Positions 52,700 to 61,556 of a DNA stretch of 64,000 bases are shown piece by piece (the stretch's first letter is position 1; every line of letters starts with the position of its first letter). Both the position numbers and the translations under genes were made by a program. The stretch spans positions 1-64,000 of the forward strand of contig JBFMHE010000018.1 in NCBI GenBank assembly GCA_040752355.1, read 5' to 3'. The notes beneath the pieces were generated by a model, which ran no database searches, was not told the DNA's origin, and saw only the letters and a list, made by a program, of their open reading frames with translations. The stretch comes from Nitrospirota bacterium (GTDB lineage: Bacteria > Nitrospirota > Thermodesulfovibrionia > Thermodesulfovibrionales > Dissulfurispiraceae).

Positions 52700-53137
52700 A
52701 TGAAATTACCCGAATACATAACCGCGGATGAGGTGAGGCGCGTCTGCAGGGAGCTCAATCTCGAGGACTGGACCGCCCTGCAGGAGCCCGCAGTCTCCGC
52801 GGAAGAGGCCCGCACTATCCTTGCCGAGGTCAATACCGACGGCATGGACATCCCGCTCGAAGATTTCCGGCGGGGCCTCGAGGTCGAGCTCGAGCACGGC
52901 ACCATGTTCAAGGATGCGAACGTGACCAACAACCACCCGGTGCTGACCGGCAAGATCGTGCTCGCCCATCTCAAGGAGAGCATGGATTACTACAAGCGCC
53001 TCGAAGTGGCCGAGCTGGAAGGGGATCTTCTCAAGGCGACGATCGCGCGCGATCCTGAAAAAGTCGCCCGCTACCACCGGCGGCTCGCTGCCGCCCGCAG
53101 GGAGCTCAGCGAGGCCGAGGCCGAACAGCTCCGCTAG
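52700..53137 (+). CDS. DUF5661-family protein
   Basis: This 145-aa soluble helical protein starts at ATG 52700 behind CGAGGAGG. IPLEDFRRGLEVELEHGTMFKDANVTNNHPVLTGKIVLAHLKESMDYYKRLE is the DUF5661 signature block (FR.GL.VELEHG...VT...P..TGKI.LAHL.E..DYY.RL). A charged C-terminal helix follows. The biochemical function of the family is unknown to me. Confidence 0.85.
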   Translation: MKLPEYITADEVRRVCRELNLEDWTALQEPAVSAEEARTILAEVNTDGMDIPLEDFRRGLEVELEHGTMFKDANVTNNHPVLTGKIVLAHLKESMDYYKRLEVAELEGDLLKATIARDPEKVARYHRRLAAARRELSEAEAEQLR

Positions 53138-53262
53138 CCAGGCGCCAGAGATGGTGGTATACGGGAAGGGTCGTCAGCCGCACATCCTCGAGCGGCGCCC
53201 CTCGCTCCGTGGGCCTCCGCCTCTAAGTAGAGCACCTGCTGCGCCGTATCATTAGGGTCCAC
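53134..53262 (-). CDS. Possible 42-aa peptide
   Basis: GTG 53262 lies four bases after AAAGGAGG and about 35 bases after a TATAAT (53306-53301). The first about 16 codons look coding (VDPNDTAQQVLYLEAEA) and the rest is less so; the stop is at 53134-53136. No homology is recognised. It converges on the DUF5661 gene. The rest of 53263-53430 holds only the promoter and ribosome-binding region of sodC. Confidence 0.35.
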   Translation of the reverse strand: MDPNDTAQQVLYLEAEAHGARGAARGCAADDPSRIPPSLAPG

Positions 53263-53430
53263 ACCGCCTCCTTTGTCTCTTGCTCCTGCCCTCTCCCTAA
53301 ATTATACGACTTCCGGTCGCTGCGTACTTTTGCATCCGCCTTTACCCTGATATAATTATCACAAGGTCTCCGCATCTCCCGAGGACAATGCATCCTGAAC
53401 ACGTAACCTTTAGCTGAAGGAGGACACTGT

Positions 53431-53940
53431 ATGCGCTACCTGTTGCTTATCGCAGTCTCGGTCATCGCCCTCGCCGCCCCTGCGCCTGCTCCTGCCGAAG
53501 GGGCCCCGCAGACAGCCAGGGCGACCTTCATCAACACCAAAGGCGAGGAGGCAGGGACAGCTCTGCTCACCGACACCCCTCACGGTCTCCTTATAAAGGC
53601 TGAGTTTACGAAGCTGCCAGCCGGTCCGCACGGATTCCACCTGCATGCAGTGGGCAAGTGCGAGCCCCCCTTCAAGACAGCCGGCGGCCACTACAACCCG
53701 ACCAACAAGAAGCATGGATTCCTGAATCCCCAGGGAATACACGCCGGCGATCTTCCGAATATACATGTCGGAGCCGACGGAAAGCTCACGGTCGAAGCCT
53801 TCGCCCCCCAGGTGACCCTCGCCGGGCTCCTCGACCAGGACGGTTCCGCGCTCCTCGTCCATGATAAGGCGGACGATTACAAAACCGACCCTGCCGGCGA
53901 CTCGAGCGACCGCATCGCCTGCGGCGTCATCAGCCGCTGA
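53431..53940 (+). CDS. sodC: Periplasmic Cu-Zn superoxide dismutase
   Basis: This 169-aa protein has a signal peptide (to APAPAEG, residues 1-24) followed by the SodC fold. Metal ligands are visible: GFHLHAVGKC (two Cu His), GGHYNP and KKHG (bridging/Zn His), LVHDKADDY (His). The structural disulfide uses KCEPPF and DRIACGVI. It converts periplasmic superoxide to H2O2 and O2. AAGGAGGA precedes ATG 53431. Presence of SodC implies at least intermittent oxygen exposure. Confidence 0.95.
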   Translation: MRYLLLIAVSVIALAAPAPAPAEGAPQTARATFINTKGEEAGTALLTDTPHGLLIKAEFTKLPAGPHGFHLHAVGKCEPPFKTAGGHYNPTNKKHGFLNPQGIHAGDLPNIHVGADGKLTVEAFAPQVTLAGLLDQDGSALLVHDKADDYKTDPAGDSSDRIACGVISR

Positions 53941-54027
53941 CCGCTGCTTCACCGGCACGCCTCTTTTGGAGCGGCCGCATCATAGAGCGGAGGGGAAGGG
54001 AGCAGGGGCGTGTGATATAATGCCTCT

Positions 54028-54243
54028 ATGGAACAGCTCCTTGCGCGGCTCCCCTGGGGCCTTCTCATTATCCTCTGCCTGACGCTCGGGCTCGCGCCCT
54101 TCGCTCCGCCGCATATTGTGGAGAAGCTTTCGATGCTCTTCAAAGGCCGCCTGGTGCGTCCCCTGGACTGGTTCGATCTGTTCTTCCATGCCACCCCCTG
54201 GGTGTTGCTGGCACTTAAAGGCTTTTACTCACTGCGACATTAA
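54028..54243 (+). CDS. Small inner-membrane protein (71 aa)
   Basis: Two hydrophobic segments (LPWGLLIILCLTLGLAPFAPPHIV and FDLFFHATPWVLLALKGFY) flank the conserved-looking LGLAPFAPPHIVEKLSMLFKGRL and PLDWFDLFFH. Related small proteins are often labelled RND-transporter-associated without evidence. The function is unknown. It is probably cotranscribed with the rubredoxin-tailed gene downstream (31 bases). Confidence 0.7.
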   Translation: MEQLLARLPWGLLIILCLTLGLAPFAPPHIVEKLSMLFKGRLVRPLDWFDLFFHATPWVLLALKGFYSLRH

Positions 54244-54274
54244 GCATTCACGATACTGTGAAGGAGAGATATCC

Positions 54275-54757
54275 ATGACGGTTGCGATCCAGAAGATCCC
54301 GGGCGGCTTCAGCCTCGACGGCCTCGAGCTGAAGAGCGGCAAATGCGGCTGCACCTCCATATCGACCTGCTGCTATTCCTGGTCGAAGATAAAGAAGAGA
54401 GACGACCGCACCTTCGAGTTCGTCGCAAAGACCACAACGCCCGAGACTTCCGACTTCTTCACCTGGGGATATACGGCGACCAGGGAAGGGGTTACGGTGA
54501 CCGTGCTGGTGGAGGACGCCCGGGATAAAAAGATTTACTCGGGCTATCTCCCTCCGGCAGCAGGGGCCTGGGAGGCCCGGGGATGGACAATAGCGGAAAA
54601 GAACGGGGAGAGGGAGGACGGCGCGGTCTGGCGGTGCGCGAGCTGCCGCTGGCTCTACAAGGAGGACCGGGAAGGAGCTCCTTTCGCCTCCCTGCCCGAC
54701 GACTGGAAATGTCCGGTCTGCAACGTGGGCAAAGAGGCTTTCGAGAGTATAGGATAA
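54275..54757 (+). CDS. Protein with C-terminal rubredoxin-like domain
   Basis: This 160-aa protein starts at ATG 54275 behind AAGGAGAG. The N-terminal about 105 residues form a beta-rich domain of unknown family (SGKCGCTSISTCCYSWSKIKKRD, TPETSDFFTWGYTATREGVTVTV). The C-terminal about 45 residues are rubredoxin-like: WRCASCRWLYKEDREGAPFASLPDDWKCPVC gives two CxxC knuckles and the spaced aromatic pattern. Two further Cys-rich patches near residue 25 could bind metal. An electron-transfer or sensing role is likely. Confidence 0.8.
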   Translation: MTVAIQKIPGGFSLDGLELKSGKCGCTSISTCCYSWSKIKKRDDRTFEFVAKTTTPETSDFFTWGYTATREGVTVTVLVEDARDKKIYSGYLPPAAGAWEARGWTIAEKNGEREDGAVWRCASCRWLYKEDREGAPFASLPDDWKCPVCNVGKEAFESIG

Positions 54758-54960
54758 AGGCCTGCCGCAGCGCTACTATCGAAGGCCCCCGCTCTCCCTC
54801 TTGCTCCCTGCCCCCTCGAAAGGGCTCTCCTGGCCGGCCTTCTTCATTTGCACGTGCTCTGCGTGAATAGTTACTTGAAAAGAATACGGCCGCTCTTATA
54901 CACTGCCTCTACGGCATGAAGCAACGGCGGCGTGCGCACCGCTCGAGAAGGAGGATTTGT

Positions 54961-55647
54961 ATGAGAGTAACGGCGTTCGTTGTCGCCCTCGGCCTGGTTG
55001 TGATCTTCGGCATGGCCGGCCGGGCAGAGGCGCAGGTCGATGTCGGCATATCGATCGGCGAGGAGGGGCTTCGGGGGTTTCATCTCGCTGTCGGAGAGTA
55101 TTATCATGTCCCGCAGAGGGAAGTCATCATCATCATCAAAGAAAAGAGGATACGGGACGAAGAGCTCCCGGTGGTGCTCTTCCTCGCGCAGAGGGCGCGG
55201 GTTCCGTACACCCGCATCGTCGAGCTGAGGCAGAGAGGGATGTCCTGGATCGATATCACCCTCCATTTCGGCCTCAGCCCGGAGATCTACTATGTGCCGG
55301 TGAAGGTGGTGTCAGGCCCGCCCTACGGGAAAGCCTACGGCTACTATAAAAAGAAGCCGAAGAAGGAGTGGAAGGCGATACGGCTCGATGACGACGATGT
55401 CGTCAACTTCGTGAACCTGAAATTCATCTCGGGGTATCACGGCTATTCGCCCGAACGGGTTATCGAACTCCGGTCCAGGGGAAGGGACTTTGTCGCTATT
55501 AACGACGAGGTGAAAAGGGAAAAAGGAAGAGGCAGAGACAGGAACAAAGAAAGAGATAAAGATAGAGAGCACGGCAAGCTGGAAAAAGAGCACGGGAAGA
55601 AGGAGAAGAACAAGGATAAAGGAAAAGGACACGGGAAATTCGAGTAG
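54961..55647 (+). CDS. Secreted hypothetical protein with Lys/Glu-rich tail
   Basis: This 228-aa protein starts at ATG 54961 behind GAAGGAGGA. The signal peptide ends at AEAQVDV (residue about 24). Two similar helical blocks follow: VVLFLAQRARVPYTRIVELRQRGMSWIDITLHFGLSP and VNLKFISGYHGYSPERVIELRSRGRDFVAIN; both share RI/RV-x-E-L-R-x-R-G-x-x-(W/F)-x-x-I, so the domain is an internal repeat. A highly charged tail from about residue 175 (KREKGRGRDRNKERDKDREH region) ends the protein. No family is known to me. Confidence 0.7.
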   Translation: MRVTAFVVALGLVVIFGMAGRAEAQVDVGISIGEEGLRGFHLAVGEYYHVPQREVIIIIKEKRIRDEELPVVLFLAQRARVPYTRIVELRQRGMSWIDITLHFGLSPEIYYVPVKVVSGPPYGKAYGYYKKKPKKEWKAIRLDDDDVVNFVNLKFISGYHGYSPERVIELRSRGRDFVAINDEVKREKGRGRDRNKERDKDREHGKLEKEHGKKEKNKDKGKGHGKFE

Positions 55648-55659
55648 AAGGGGTAGTGC

Positions 55660-55880
55660 TCTCCTATGAGGAAAGACGAGGAAGTTATGCGCTTTTGAGC
55701 GGAATTATTCTTCGTTTGCTCCAGAGCAAAGGGTGTTAAACTCGATTCTCGTAAATGCACCCGCACTGGTGGTTCGCCCCAAAGGCTCCGCCTTTATGGG
55801 CTGCACCAGAGCCAGGAATTCCCCTCAAAACCGCATAACCTCCTCGTCTTTTAGACCACTAGAATTTTCGGTTAGGGTTT
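55660..55880. repeat. Large palindromic element at 55.7 kb
   Basis: 35-base arms at 55672-55706 and 55817-55851 pair at 32 of 35 positions (outer part AAAGACGAGG / CCTCGTCTTT). Internal hairpins include GCCCCAAAGGC/GCCTTTATGGGC and TTGCTC/GAGCAA. The flank TTTTCGGTTAGGG at about 55864 resembles the outer arm of the 36254 element. It fills the space between two convergent genes. Confidence 0.75.
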
Positions 55881-55887
55881 CGTGCGG

Positions 55888-57048
55888 TCAGAAATAGAAA
55901 TGCGCGCCGAGGCCCATATACTTGATGGTGCGGTTGTAGAACTGTCCGTTCGGCGAGCTGCCGTTGAAGTACTCGAGCATTATCTGAAACCTCCGGCTGA
56001 CGGTGGTAGGCCTTTCGAACTCCAGGCCGAGACGGACCGAGACATCGGTGTTCCAGTCGTTTTCCTCCCAGTTCTTGAAGTCTGCGGCGAAGAGCGGCCG
56101 CGTGGTCCGGCTGAGAAAGGTCCGGGGGCTCCGCAGCTCGACGCCGTACTGCACGGACCAGGGCTTCAGATCAGGGGGCTCCTTGCGGAAGATATACCCT
56201 CCTCCCGCGTAAAGGCGCAGGTCATCGCTGATGTCGTAGGACAGCTTCAGGTCCGTTCCCTCATAGCTGAGATTCACCCTGTTCAATCTGTTCCTGAGGA
56301 GGAACTCGTCGCCGAGGTGGGAGCTCTGGTGAAAGAGGCGGAGGAGGGCCGAAAAGTCCTTGTAGCGATAGCTCAGGGGTATCCCCACCCAGTAATCTGC
56401 ATTGATGAGGTCCTTGGACTCGGCATCGAGGTCGAAGATCGCAAAGACCCCTGCCTGGATACCGATCTCCCAGAGCCCGCCAACAGGGGACTCGTCCCTG
56501 TAGAAGACGAGTGTCTCTCCGAAGCTCGTCGCTCCCACGTTATCGAGCTCGTCGTCATCGATATAGTAATGGTAGGCAGCGGAAAAGCGGGGCCAGCGCG
56601 GATCGGCGATGAGCGGCGCAAAGAGGCGCCCCCGGGGGAAGAGCTCGCCCATCTCCGCTGCTTCATCTCCGGGCTGGGCTTCCGCCTGCTGCGGTTCGGA
56701 GAGGCTGACCGCTGCGGGCGCCTGCGCGCCGGGCTCTATGATCTCGATCCTTACTACCCCCTGGATGCCCGAGAGCGCCTTGAGCACCTGGTCCCTTTTT
56801 ACACTCCCCAGTTCGTCGCCCCTCACGGTCATGATGCCGTTGCTCACGGTGACACGAGGAGCTTTTAACGAGAACTCCCTCTCGAGAATAGCCGTTGCAT
56901 AGCCGGCGGCAAAGCGGTCGTCTGCCGCAGCGAGCGGGGCAGGCGCGAGGCAGAATACCGCAGCGAGCCAGGCGCAGAGGAGCGCAAAGAGGCACGCCAC
57001 CCTGCAGTGGTATTTTGGCGCGATATCTGACCGGGAAAGCAGGTACAT
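55888..57048 (-). CDS. DUF1207 outer-membrane protein with N-terminal BON-like domain
   Basis: This 386-aa exported protein has a signal peptide (to about LAAADD, residue 44), then a BON-like domain (TVSNGIMTVRGDELGSVKRDQVLKALSGIQGVVRIEIIEP). After an acidic linker comes the DUF1207 region: ELFPRGRLFAPLIADPRWPRFSAAYHYYIDDDELDNVGATSFGETLVFYRD, many amphipathic strands and the terminal GLGAHFYF barrel strand. It is probably an outer-membrane barrel; no substrate is known. BON domains bind phospholipid or proteins, an unusual N-terminal partner here. Confidence 0.85.
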   Translation of the reverse strand: MYLLSRSDIAPKYHCRVACLFALLCAWLAAVFCLAPAPLAAADDRFAAGYATAILEREFSLKAPRVTVSNGIMTVRGDELGSVKRDQVLKALSGIQGVVRIEIIEPGAQAPAAVSLSEPQQAEAQPGDEAAEMGELFPRGRLFAPLIADPRWPRFSAAYHYYIDDDELDNVGATSFGETLVFYRDESPVGGLWEIGIQAGVFAIFDLDAESKDLINADYWVGIPLSYRYKDFSALLRLFHQSSHLGDEFLLRNRLNRVNLSYEGTDLKLSYDISDDLRLYAGGGYIFRKEPPDLKPWSVQYGVELRSPRTFLSRTTRPLFAADFKNWEENDWNTDVSVRLGLEFERPTTVSRRFQIMLEYFNGSSPNGQFYNRTIKYMGLGAHFYF

Positions 57049-57186
57049 TACTCAATTTATACGACAATAAAAGGGCTCCGTCAATGCCGTAGAGTACCCG
57101 CTGTCTCCCTCGCTGCCCAGGAGTTGATCGCGGCGAGCGTGGTATGCTTAAGTAATAATCATTTCTTGTCTGAGGAGAGAGATGTT

Positions 57187-57975
57187 ATGAATGAGATGCG
57201 GGTCAACAGCTGGAACGAGCTCCAGGAGCAGCTCTATGAGGATTCGTGGAACCCCGATCTGGGGCGCTTCCGCTCCCGTTACGCCTTCCGCGGCCTCTCG
57301 GATGCAGGGTATCCGCTCGCAACCACGCTGATCAGGCTGGGAGGCCCTTATGCCGAGCTCGAACGCCATCTCCTCAGAAATTTCAGAAAGTACGCACACC
57401 GCAACGTGGTGCAGCACGACTCCATTTGGCACTGGCTCTCGGTGGCGCAGCACTACGGGCTGCCGTCGCGGCTCCTCGACTGGACCTACTCGCCGCTCAT
57501 CGCCCTGCACTTCGCCACCGCCAATATCGACAAGTTCGCTGCCGACGGGGTTATCTGGGCGGTCAATTATGTCAAGGCTCACCAGCTGCTCCCGCAGAAG
57601 CTGCGGGCCCAGTTGGAGCTCGAAGGGGCCAACGTGTTTACCGTCGGCATGCTCGCTGAATCGCTCACCTCGCTCGAGGAGTTTTCGAACCTCTGCAAGA
57701 ACGATTTCGTGCTCTTCTTCGAGCCGCCGTCGATGGACGACCGGATCGTCAACCAGTTCGCCCTCTTCTCGGTCATGTCCGATGCTCATGCGGTCCTCGA
57801 CGAGTGGCTCAAAGAGTATCCCGACCTCTGGCGGAAGATCGTCATCCCCGCCCAGCTGAAGTGGGAGATCCGGGATAAGCTCGACCAGGCGAATATCACC
57901 GAGCGGGTCCTCTTCCCCGGCCTCGACGGCCTCAGCCGCTGGCTGAAACGGCAGTACAGCCCGAAGATGCAGTAA
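57187..57975 (+). CDS. FRG-domain protein
   Basis: This 262-aa soluble protein starts at ATG 57187 behind GAGGAGAG. The FRG domain is visible: YAFRGLSDAGYPLATTLIRLGG...ERHLLRNFRKYAH, then IWHWLSVAQHYGLPSRLLDWTYSPLIALHFATAN. FRG domains resemble ADP-ribosyl/phage-defence-associated folds, but the biochemical role is not established. The family often occurs as stand-alone genes with patchy distribution, consistent with an accessory role. Confidence 0.9.
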   Translation: MNEMRVNSWNELQEQLYEDSWNPDLGRFRSRYAFRGLSDAGYPLATTLIRLGGPYAELERHLLRNFRKYAHRNVVQHDSIWHWLSVAQHYGLPSRLLDWTYSPLIALHFATANIDKFAADGVIWAVNYVKAHQLLPQKLRAQLELEGANVFTVGMLAESLTSLEEFSNLCKNDFVLFFEPPSMDDRIVNQFALFSVMSDAHAVLDEWLKEYPDLWRKIVIPAQLKWEIRDKLDQANITERVLFPGLDGLSRWLKRQYSPKMQ

Positions 57976-57980
57976 GGCGG

Positions 57981-58083
57981 TCATCAGCTTTCAGCTCTCG
58001 GCAGTCAGCACAGAGAAAAAGGAAGGGTGCTCTTTACGCTCAAGGCTGAGAGCTGATTGCTGAAAGCTGACGGCTGATAGCTG
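57981..58083. repeat. AGCTGA-type inverted repeat element
   Basis: Arms rich in CAGCTTTCAGCTCTC (57984-58009) and GAGAGCTGATTGCTGAAAGCTGACGGCTG (58048-58076) form an imperfect inverted repeat with internally repeating AGCTGA units. It sits between two same-strand genes. Similar sequences are dispersed in many genomes; no further copy is seen here. Confidence 0.6.
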
Positions 58084-58105
58084 CCTTTTCGTGTATACTT
58101 TACCC

Positions 58106-58642
58106 ATGAGCGGACTCGTCATCTGGATAACCGGCCTGCCGGGAAGCGGCAAGAGCACCGTTGCAGAAGGGATCAAGCGCCGCTTCCCTCACTTCGTTAT
58201 CCTCCGCATGGACGAGCTCAGAAAAGTGGTCACGCCTACGCCTACGTATTCCGAGGCGGAGCGGGATACGGTCTATCGCTCTATCGTTTATATGGCGAAG
58301 ACGCTTGCCGACCTCGGCCATAATGTCCTTATCGATGCCACGGGAAATATGAGGAAGTGGCGCGACCTCGCCCGGCAGATGATCCCGCGCTATGCGGAGA
58401 TATACCTCAAGTGCCGTATCGAAGTCTGTACCGACCGGGAGAGAGCACGCGGTGATGCCCACAGCGCCCCGAGGGATATTTACCGGAAAGGGGAGGCGGG
58501 CTGGCCGGTGCCGGGCCTCCAGGCGCCCTATGAAGAGCCGCTCAGCCCGGAGGTGACCATCGAGACGGACAGACTCTCCTTCGAACAGGGCATCGCCCTC
58601 GCCGAATCGTTCATCGCAGAGCGCTTCTCTCCGAATGAATGA
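58106..58642 (+). CDS. Adenylylsulfate-kinase-like protein
   Basis: This 178-aa P-loop kinase has GLPGSGKST (Walker A, residue about 9), DATGNMRKWRDLARQMIPRYAEIYLKC and a C-terminal region PYEEPLSPEVTIETD, all CysC-like. It starts at ATG 58106; a short upstream extension is rejected. No other sulfate-assimilation gene is near, so the substrate could be APS or a related nucleotide or sugar. MRMDELRKV replaces the usual LDGDxxR motif (here RMDELR), which argues for caution. Confidence 0.75.
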   Translation: MSGLVIWITGLPGSGKSTVAEGIKRRFPHFVILRMDELRKVVTPTPTYSEAERDTVYRSIVYMAKTLADLGHNVLIDATGNMRKWRDLARQMIPRYAEIYLKCRIEVCTDRERARGDAHSAPRDIYRKGEAGWPVPGLQAPYEEPLSPEVTIETDRLSFEQGIALAESFIAERFSPNE

Positions 58643-58692
58643 AGGGCAATGATCCTATTAAAAATTTAAATCAGCCCCGCTGTTTCCCGAAT

Positions 58693-58698
58693 GCTATA
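58693..58698 (+). promoter_or_regulatory. TATAAT-type -10 element
   Basis: A perfect TATAAT about 35 bases before the ATG of the isochorismatase-family gene; no convincing -35 hexamer is seen. Confidence 0.4.
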
Positions 58699-58733
58699 AT
58701 CAGAGTTCATACAACGTGCTGCCGGAGGGGGCA

Positions 58734-59291
58734 ATGGAGAAGTTTTCACTCGTCAAGGAAGATACGGCGCTCCTGATCGTCGATATCCAGGAGAGGCTCG
58801 CAGGCGCGATGAAGGAGAAGATCAAGGAGGAGACGATAAAGAACAACCTCCACCTCGTCGAGCTCGCGAAGATGCTGAGCATCCCAGTCGCGGTCACCGA
58901 GCAGTACCCGAAGGGCCTCGGCCCGACCGTGAAAGAGATCCAGGAGGCGCTGCCCTCGTACCAGCCGGTCGAAAAGCTCACCTTCAGCTGCTGCGGCGAG
59001 CCGGATTTCCTCGCTGCCGTGAAAGCGCTCAACAAGAAAACGATTCTCCTTACCGGCATGGAGACCCACATCTGCGTGCTCCAGACCTGCATCGATCTTC
59101 TAAAGAGCGGCTATACGGTCCACCTGGTCCGCGACGGGGTCTGCTCGCGGGCCAAGGAGAACTGGATAACGGGAACGGAATTCATGCGCGATGCCGGCGC
59201 AGTAGTCACCTGCACCGAGACCGTGCTCTTCCAGCTGCTGAAGGTGGCGGGCACGGAAGAGTTCAAGGCGATTTCGAAGAGGATACGGTAG
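58734..59291 (+). CDS. Isochorismatase-family cysteine hydrolase
   Basis: This 185-aa protein starts at ATG 58734 behind CGGAGGGGG. The catalytic triad is recognisable: Asp in TALLIVDIQERLAG, Lys in TEQYPKGLGPT, and Cys in GMETHICVLQTCIDLL. This is the nicotinamidase/isochorismatase fold, here of the YcaC-like type. The substrate is unknown. It ends 1 base before the uvrB stop on the opposite strand. Confidence 0.9.
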   Translation: MEKFSLVKEDTALLIVDIQERLAGAMKEKIKEETIKNNLHLVELAKMLSIPVAVTEQYPKGLGPTVKEIQEALPSYQPVEKLTFSCCGEPDFLAAVKALNKKTILLTGMETHICVLQTCIDLLKSGYTVHLVRDGVCSRAKENWITGTEFMRDAGAVVTCTETVLFQLLKVAGTEEFKAISKRIR

Positions 59292-59292
59292 C

Positions 59293-61359
59293 TCATCTGC
59301 CTTTCGCCCTTGCGATCCTGCCCTTTTTCGCGGGCCGTCCGGCTGCGGCGGCGCCCGTACTGCCGACGGCCAGCATCGCGTCCCGCAACGTTTTGACCCG
59401 GTCGCGGAGCTCGGCTGCTTTCTCGAAATCGAGCTTCTTTGCAGCCTCTTTCATCTCCGCCTCGAGCTGCTTGATCGTCTCTTCGCTCACTTCGTACTCG
59501 ACCTTTTCCTCGGCAACGGCAGGAACGGTATAGTAATCCGCCTCGTAGATCGAGCTCAGGATATCCTTGATCTGGCTCTTGATGCTCTCGGGCGTGATCT
59601 TCATGCGCTTGTTGTAGTCCTCCTGGAGCGTGCGCCGCCGCTCGGTCTCGCCGATCGCCTTCTGCATCGAGCGCGTCATGGTGTCGGCATAGAGGATGAC
59701 CTGTCCGTTGATATTCCGCGCTGCCCTTCCCGCGGTCTGGATCAATGACCGCTCTGAGCGGAGAAAGCCCTCCTTGTCCGCATCGAAGATCGCCACGAGC
59801 GAGACCTCGGGAAGGTCGAGCCCCTCCCTGAGCAGGTTCACGCCGATCAGCACATCGAAGACCCCGAGCCGCAGGTCCCTCAGGATCTCGATCCTCTCGA
59901 GGGTGTCGATGTCGGAATGGAGATACCGCGCCTTGATCCCCAACTGCGTATAGTAATCGGTGAGGTCTTCGGCCATCTTCTTGGTCAGCGTCGTCACGAG
60001 TATGCGTTCTCCCCGTTCCGCCCGCGCGCGGATCTCGCCGAGGAGGTCGTCCACCTGCCCGCTGATGGGCCGCACCACCATGGGGGGGTCCATCAGCCCC
60101 GTAGGCCGTATCACCTGCTCCACGATCCTCCCCCCGGACTTCTCGATCTCGTAGGCTGCCGGGGTCGCCGAGACATAGATCACCTGCCCGGCGCGGCCTT
60201 CGAACTCCTCGAACCTGAGCGGCCGGTTGTCGAGCGCCGACGGCAGTCTGAAGCCGTACTCGACGAGGGTATTCTTCCGCGACCGGTCTCCTTCGTACAT
60301 GCCCCCGATCTGCGGGACCGTTGCATGGGACTCGTCGATGATCATGAGATAGTCGCCGTTCGAAGGACCGCTTCGTATGTAATCGAGGAGCGTATGGGGC
60401 GGGTCTCCGGCACGGCGGCCGCTCAGGTGGCGCGAGTAGTTCTCGATGCCGTGGCAGTAGCCGAACTCCTTGAGCATCTCGAGGTCGAAGCGCGTCCGCT
60501 GCTCGATGCGCTGGGCAAACGCGATCTCTCCCCTGTTGCGGAACTCCCGCGTCCGGTTCTCGAGCTCTTTCTCGATGCCGGACAAGGCCTTTTTCAGTTT
60601 CGCTTCGGGGGTGATCCAGTGGCTGTTCGGATAGAGGGCCATGCGGTGTATTCTCCGCAGCTTCGCCCCGGTAAGCGGGTCGAACTCGTGCAGGGCGTCG
60701 ATATCGTCGCCGAAGAATTCGATGCGGACCGCCATGTCTCGCGAGAAGGCGGGGTAGACCTCGATCACATCGCCCCTGACCCTGAAATTCCCCCTTTTGA
60801 ACTCGATATCGGTACGGGCGTAGAGGATCTCGACGAGCTTCTCGATCAGCTCGTCCCGCCTGACCCTCATCCCCTCCTCGATGAAGAGGTGCATGCCGAG
60901 GTAATCCTCGGGCGAGCCGATACCGTAGATGCACGAGACCGAGGCGACCACGATCACGTCGTTCCGCTCGAGGATCGACATGGTCGCCGAATGCCTGAGC
61001 CGGTCGATGTCGTCGTTGACCATCGAGTCTTTTTCTATATAGGTATCGGTAGAGGGGATGTAGGCTTCGGGCTGGTAGTAGTCGTAGTAGCTGACGAAGA
61101 ACTCGACCGCGTTATCGGGAAAGAGCTCCTTGAACTCGCCGTAGAGCTGCGCTGCCAGCGCCTTGTTGTGGGCGATGATGATCGCCGGCTTATGGACCGT
61201 GGCGATGACATTGGCGATGGTGAAGGTCTTGCCCGACCCGGTGACCCCCAGGAGCACCTGGTGTTTGCGGTCCCCCCGGATTCCTTCGGTAAGATCCCTT
61301 ATCGCCTTCGGCTGGTCGCCCTTGGGGGTAAGCTCTGTTTTTAATTTAAATTCCGACAC
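59293..61359 (-). CDS. uvrB: Excinuclease ABC subunit B
   Basis: This 688-aa nucleotide-excision-repair helicase is slightly longer than E. coli UvrB (673). [16 protein letters not shown] is Walker [22 protein letters not shown] the beta-hairpin region, [22 protein letters not shown] the DEXH-related block, [47 protein letters not shown] the motif V/VI region, and the C-terminal UVR domain ([25 protein letters not shown]) binds UvrC. UvrB hands damaged DNA from UvrA to UvrC. Confidence 0.98.
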   Translation of the reverse strand: MSEFKLKTELTPKGDQPKAIRDLTEGIRGDRKHQVLLGVTGSGKTFTIANVIATVHKPAIIIAHNKALAAQLYGEFKELFPDNAVEFFVSYYDYYQPEAYIPSTDTYIEKDSMVNDDIDRLRHSATMSILERNDVIVVASVSCIYGIGSPEDYLGMHLFIEEGMRVRRDELIEKLVEILYARTDIEFKRGNFRVRGDVIEVYPAFSRDMAVRIEFFGDDIDALHEFDPLTGAKLRRIHRMALYPNSHWITPEAKLKKALSGIEKELENRTREFRNRGEIAFAQRIEQRTRFDLEMLKEFGYCHGIENYSRHLSGRRAGDPPHTLLDYIRSGPSNGDYLMIIDESHATVPQIGGMYEGDRSRKNTLVEYGFRLPSALDNRPLRFEEFEGRAGQVIYVSATPAAYEIEKSGGRIVEQVIRPTGLMDPPMVVRPISGQVDDLLGEIRARAERGERILVTTLTKKMAEDLTDYYTQLGIKARYLHSDIDTLERIEILRDLRLGVFDVLIGVNLLREGLDLPEVSLVAIFDADKEGFLRSERSLIQTAGRAARNINGQVILYADTMTRSMQKAIGETERRRTLQEDYNKRMKITPESIKSQIKDILSSIYEADYYTVPAVAEEKVEYEVSEETIKQLEAEMKEAAKKLDFEKAAELRDRVKTLRDAMLAVGSTGAAAAGRPAKKGRIARAKGR

Positions 61360-61556
61360 TCGTTTGTGGTAATATACTACGTAAAGGGTTGCTGCTTGGT
61401 CGTTAGTGCTCCGTTACATGCATTACTCTCTATTATAAAAGAAGACGGTGCTTTTTCTCTAACCGTTGCGAGAGGGGCATCCCCCGGCAGTATCGATCCG
61501 AGCATACAGAACGATAAAAATACCCGGCCAAAGTATTGAAGTATATGGAGAAGAGA

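Noticed and set aside
55735..55815. tRNA-like fold within the 55.7-kb palindrome
   Set aside because: There are no intact D, anticodon and T arms with an acceptor stem; the hairpins belong to the palindrome.
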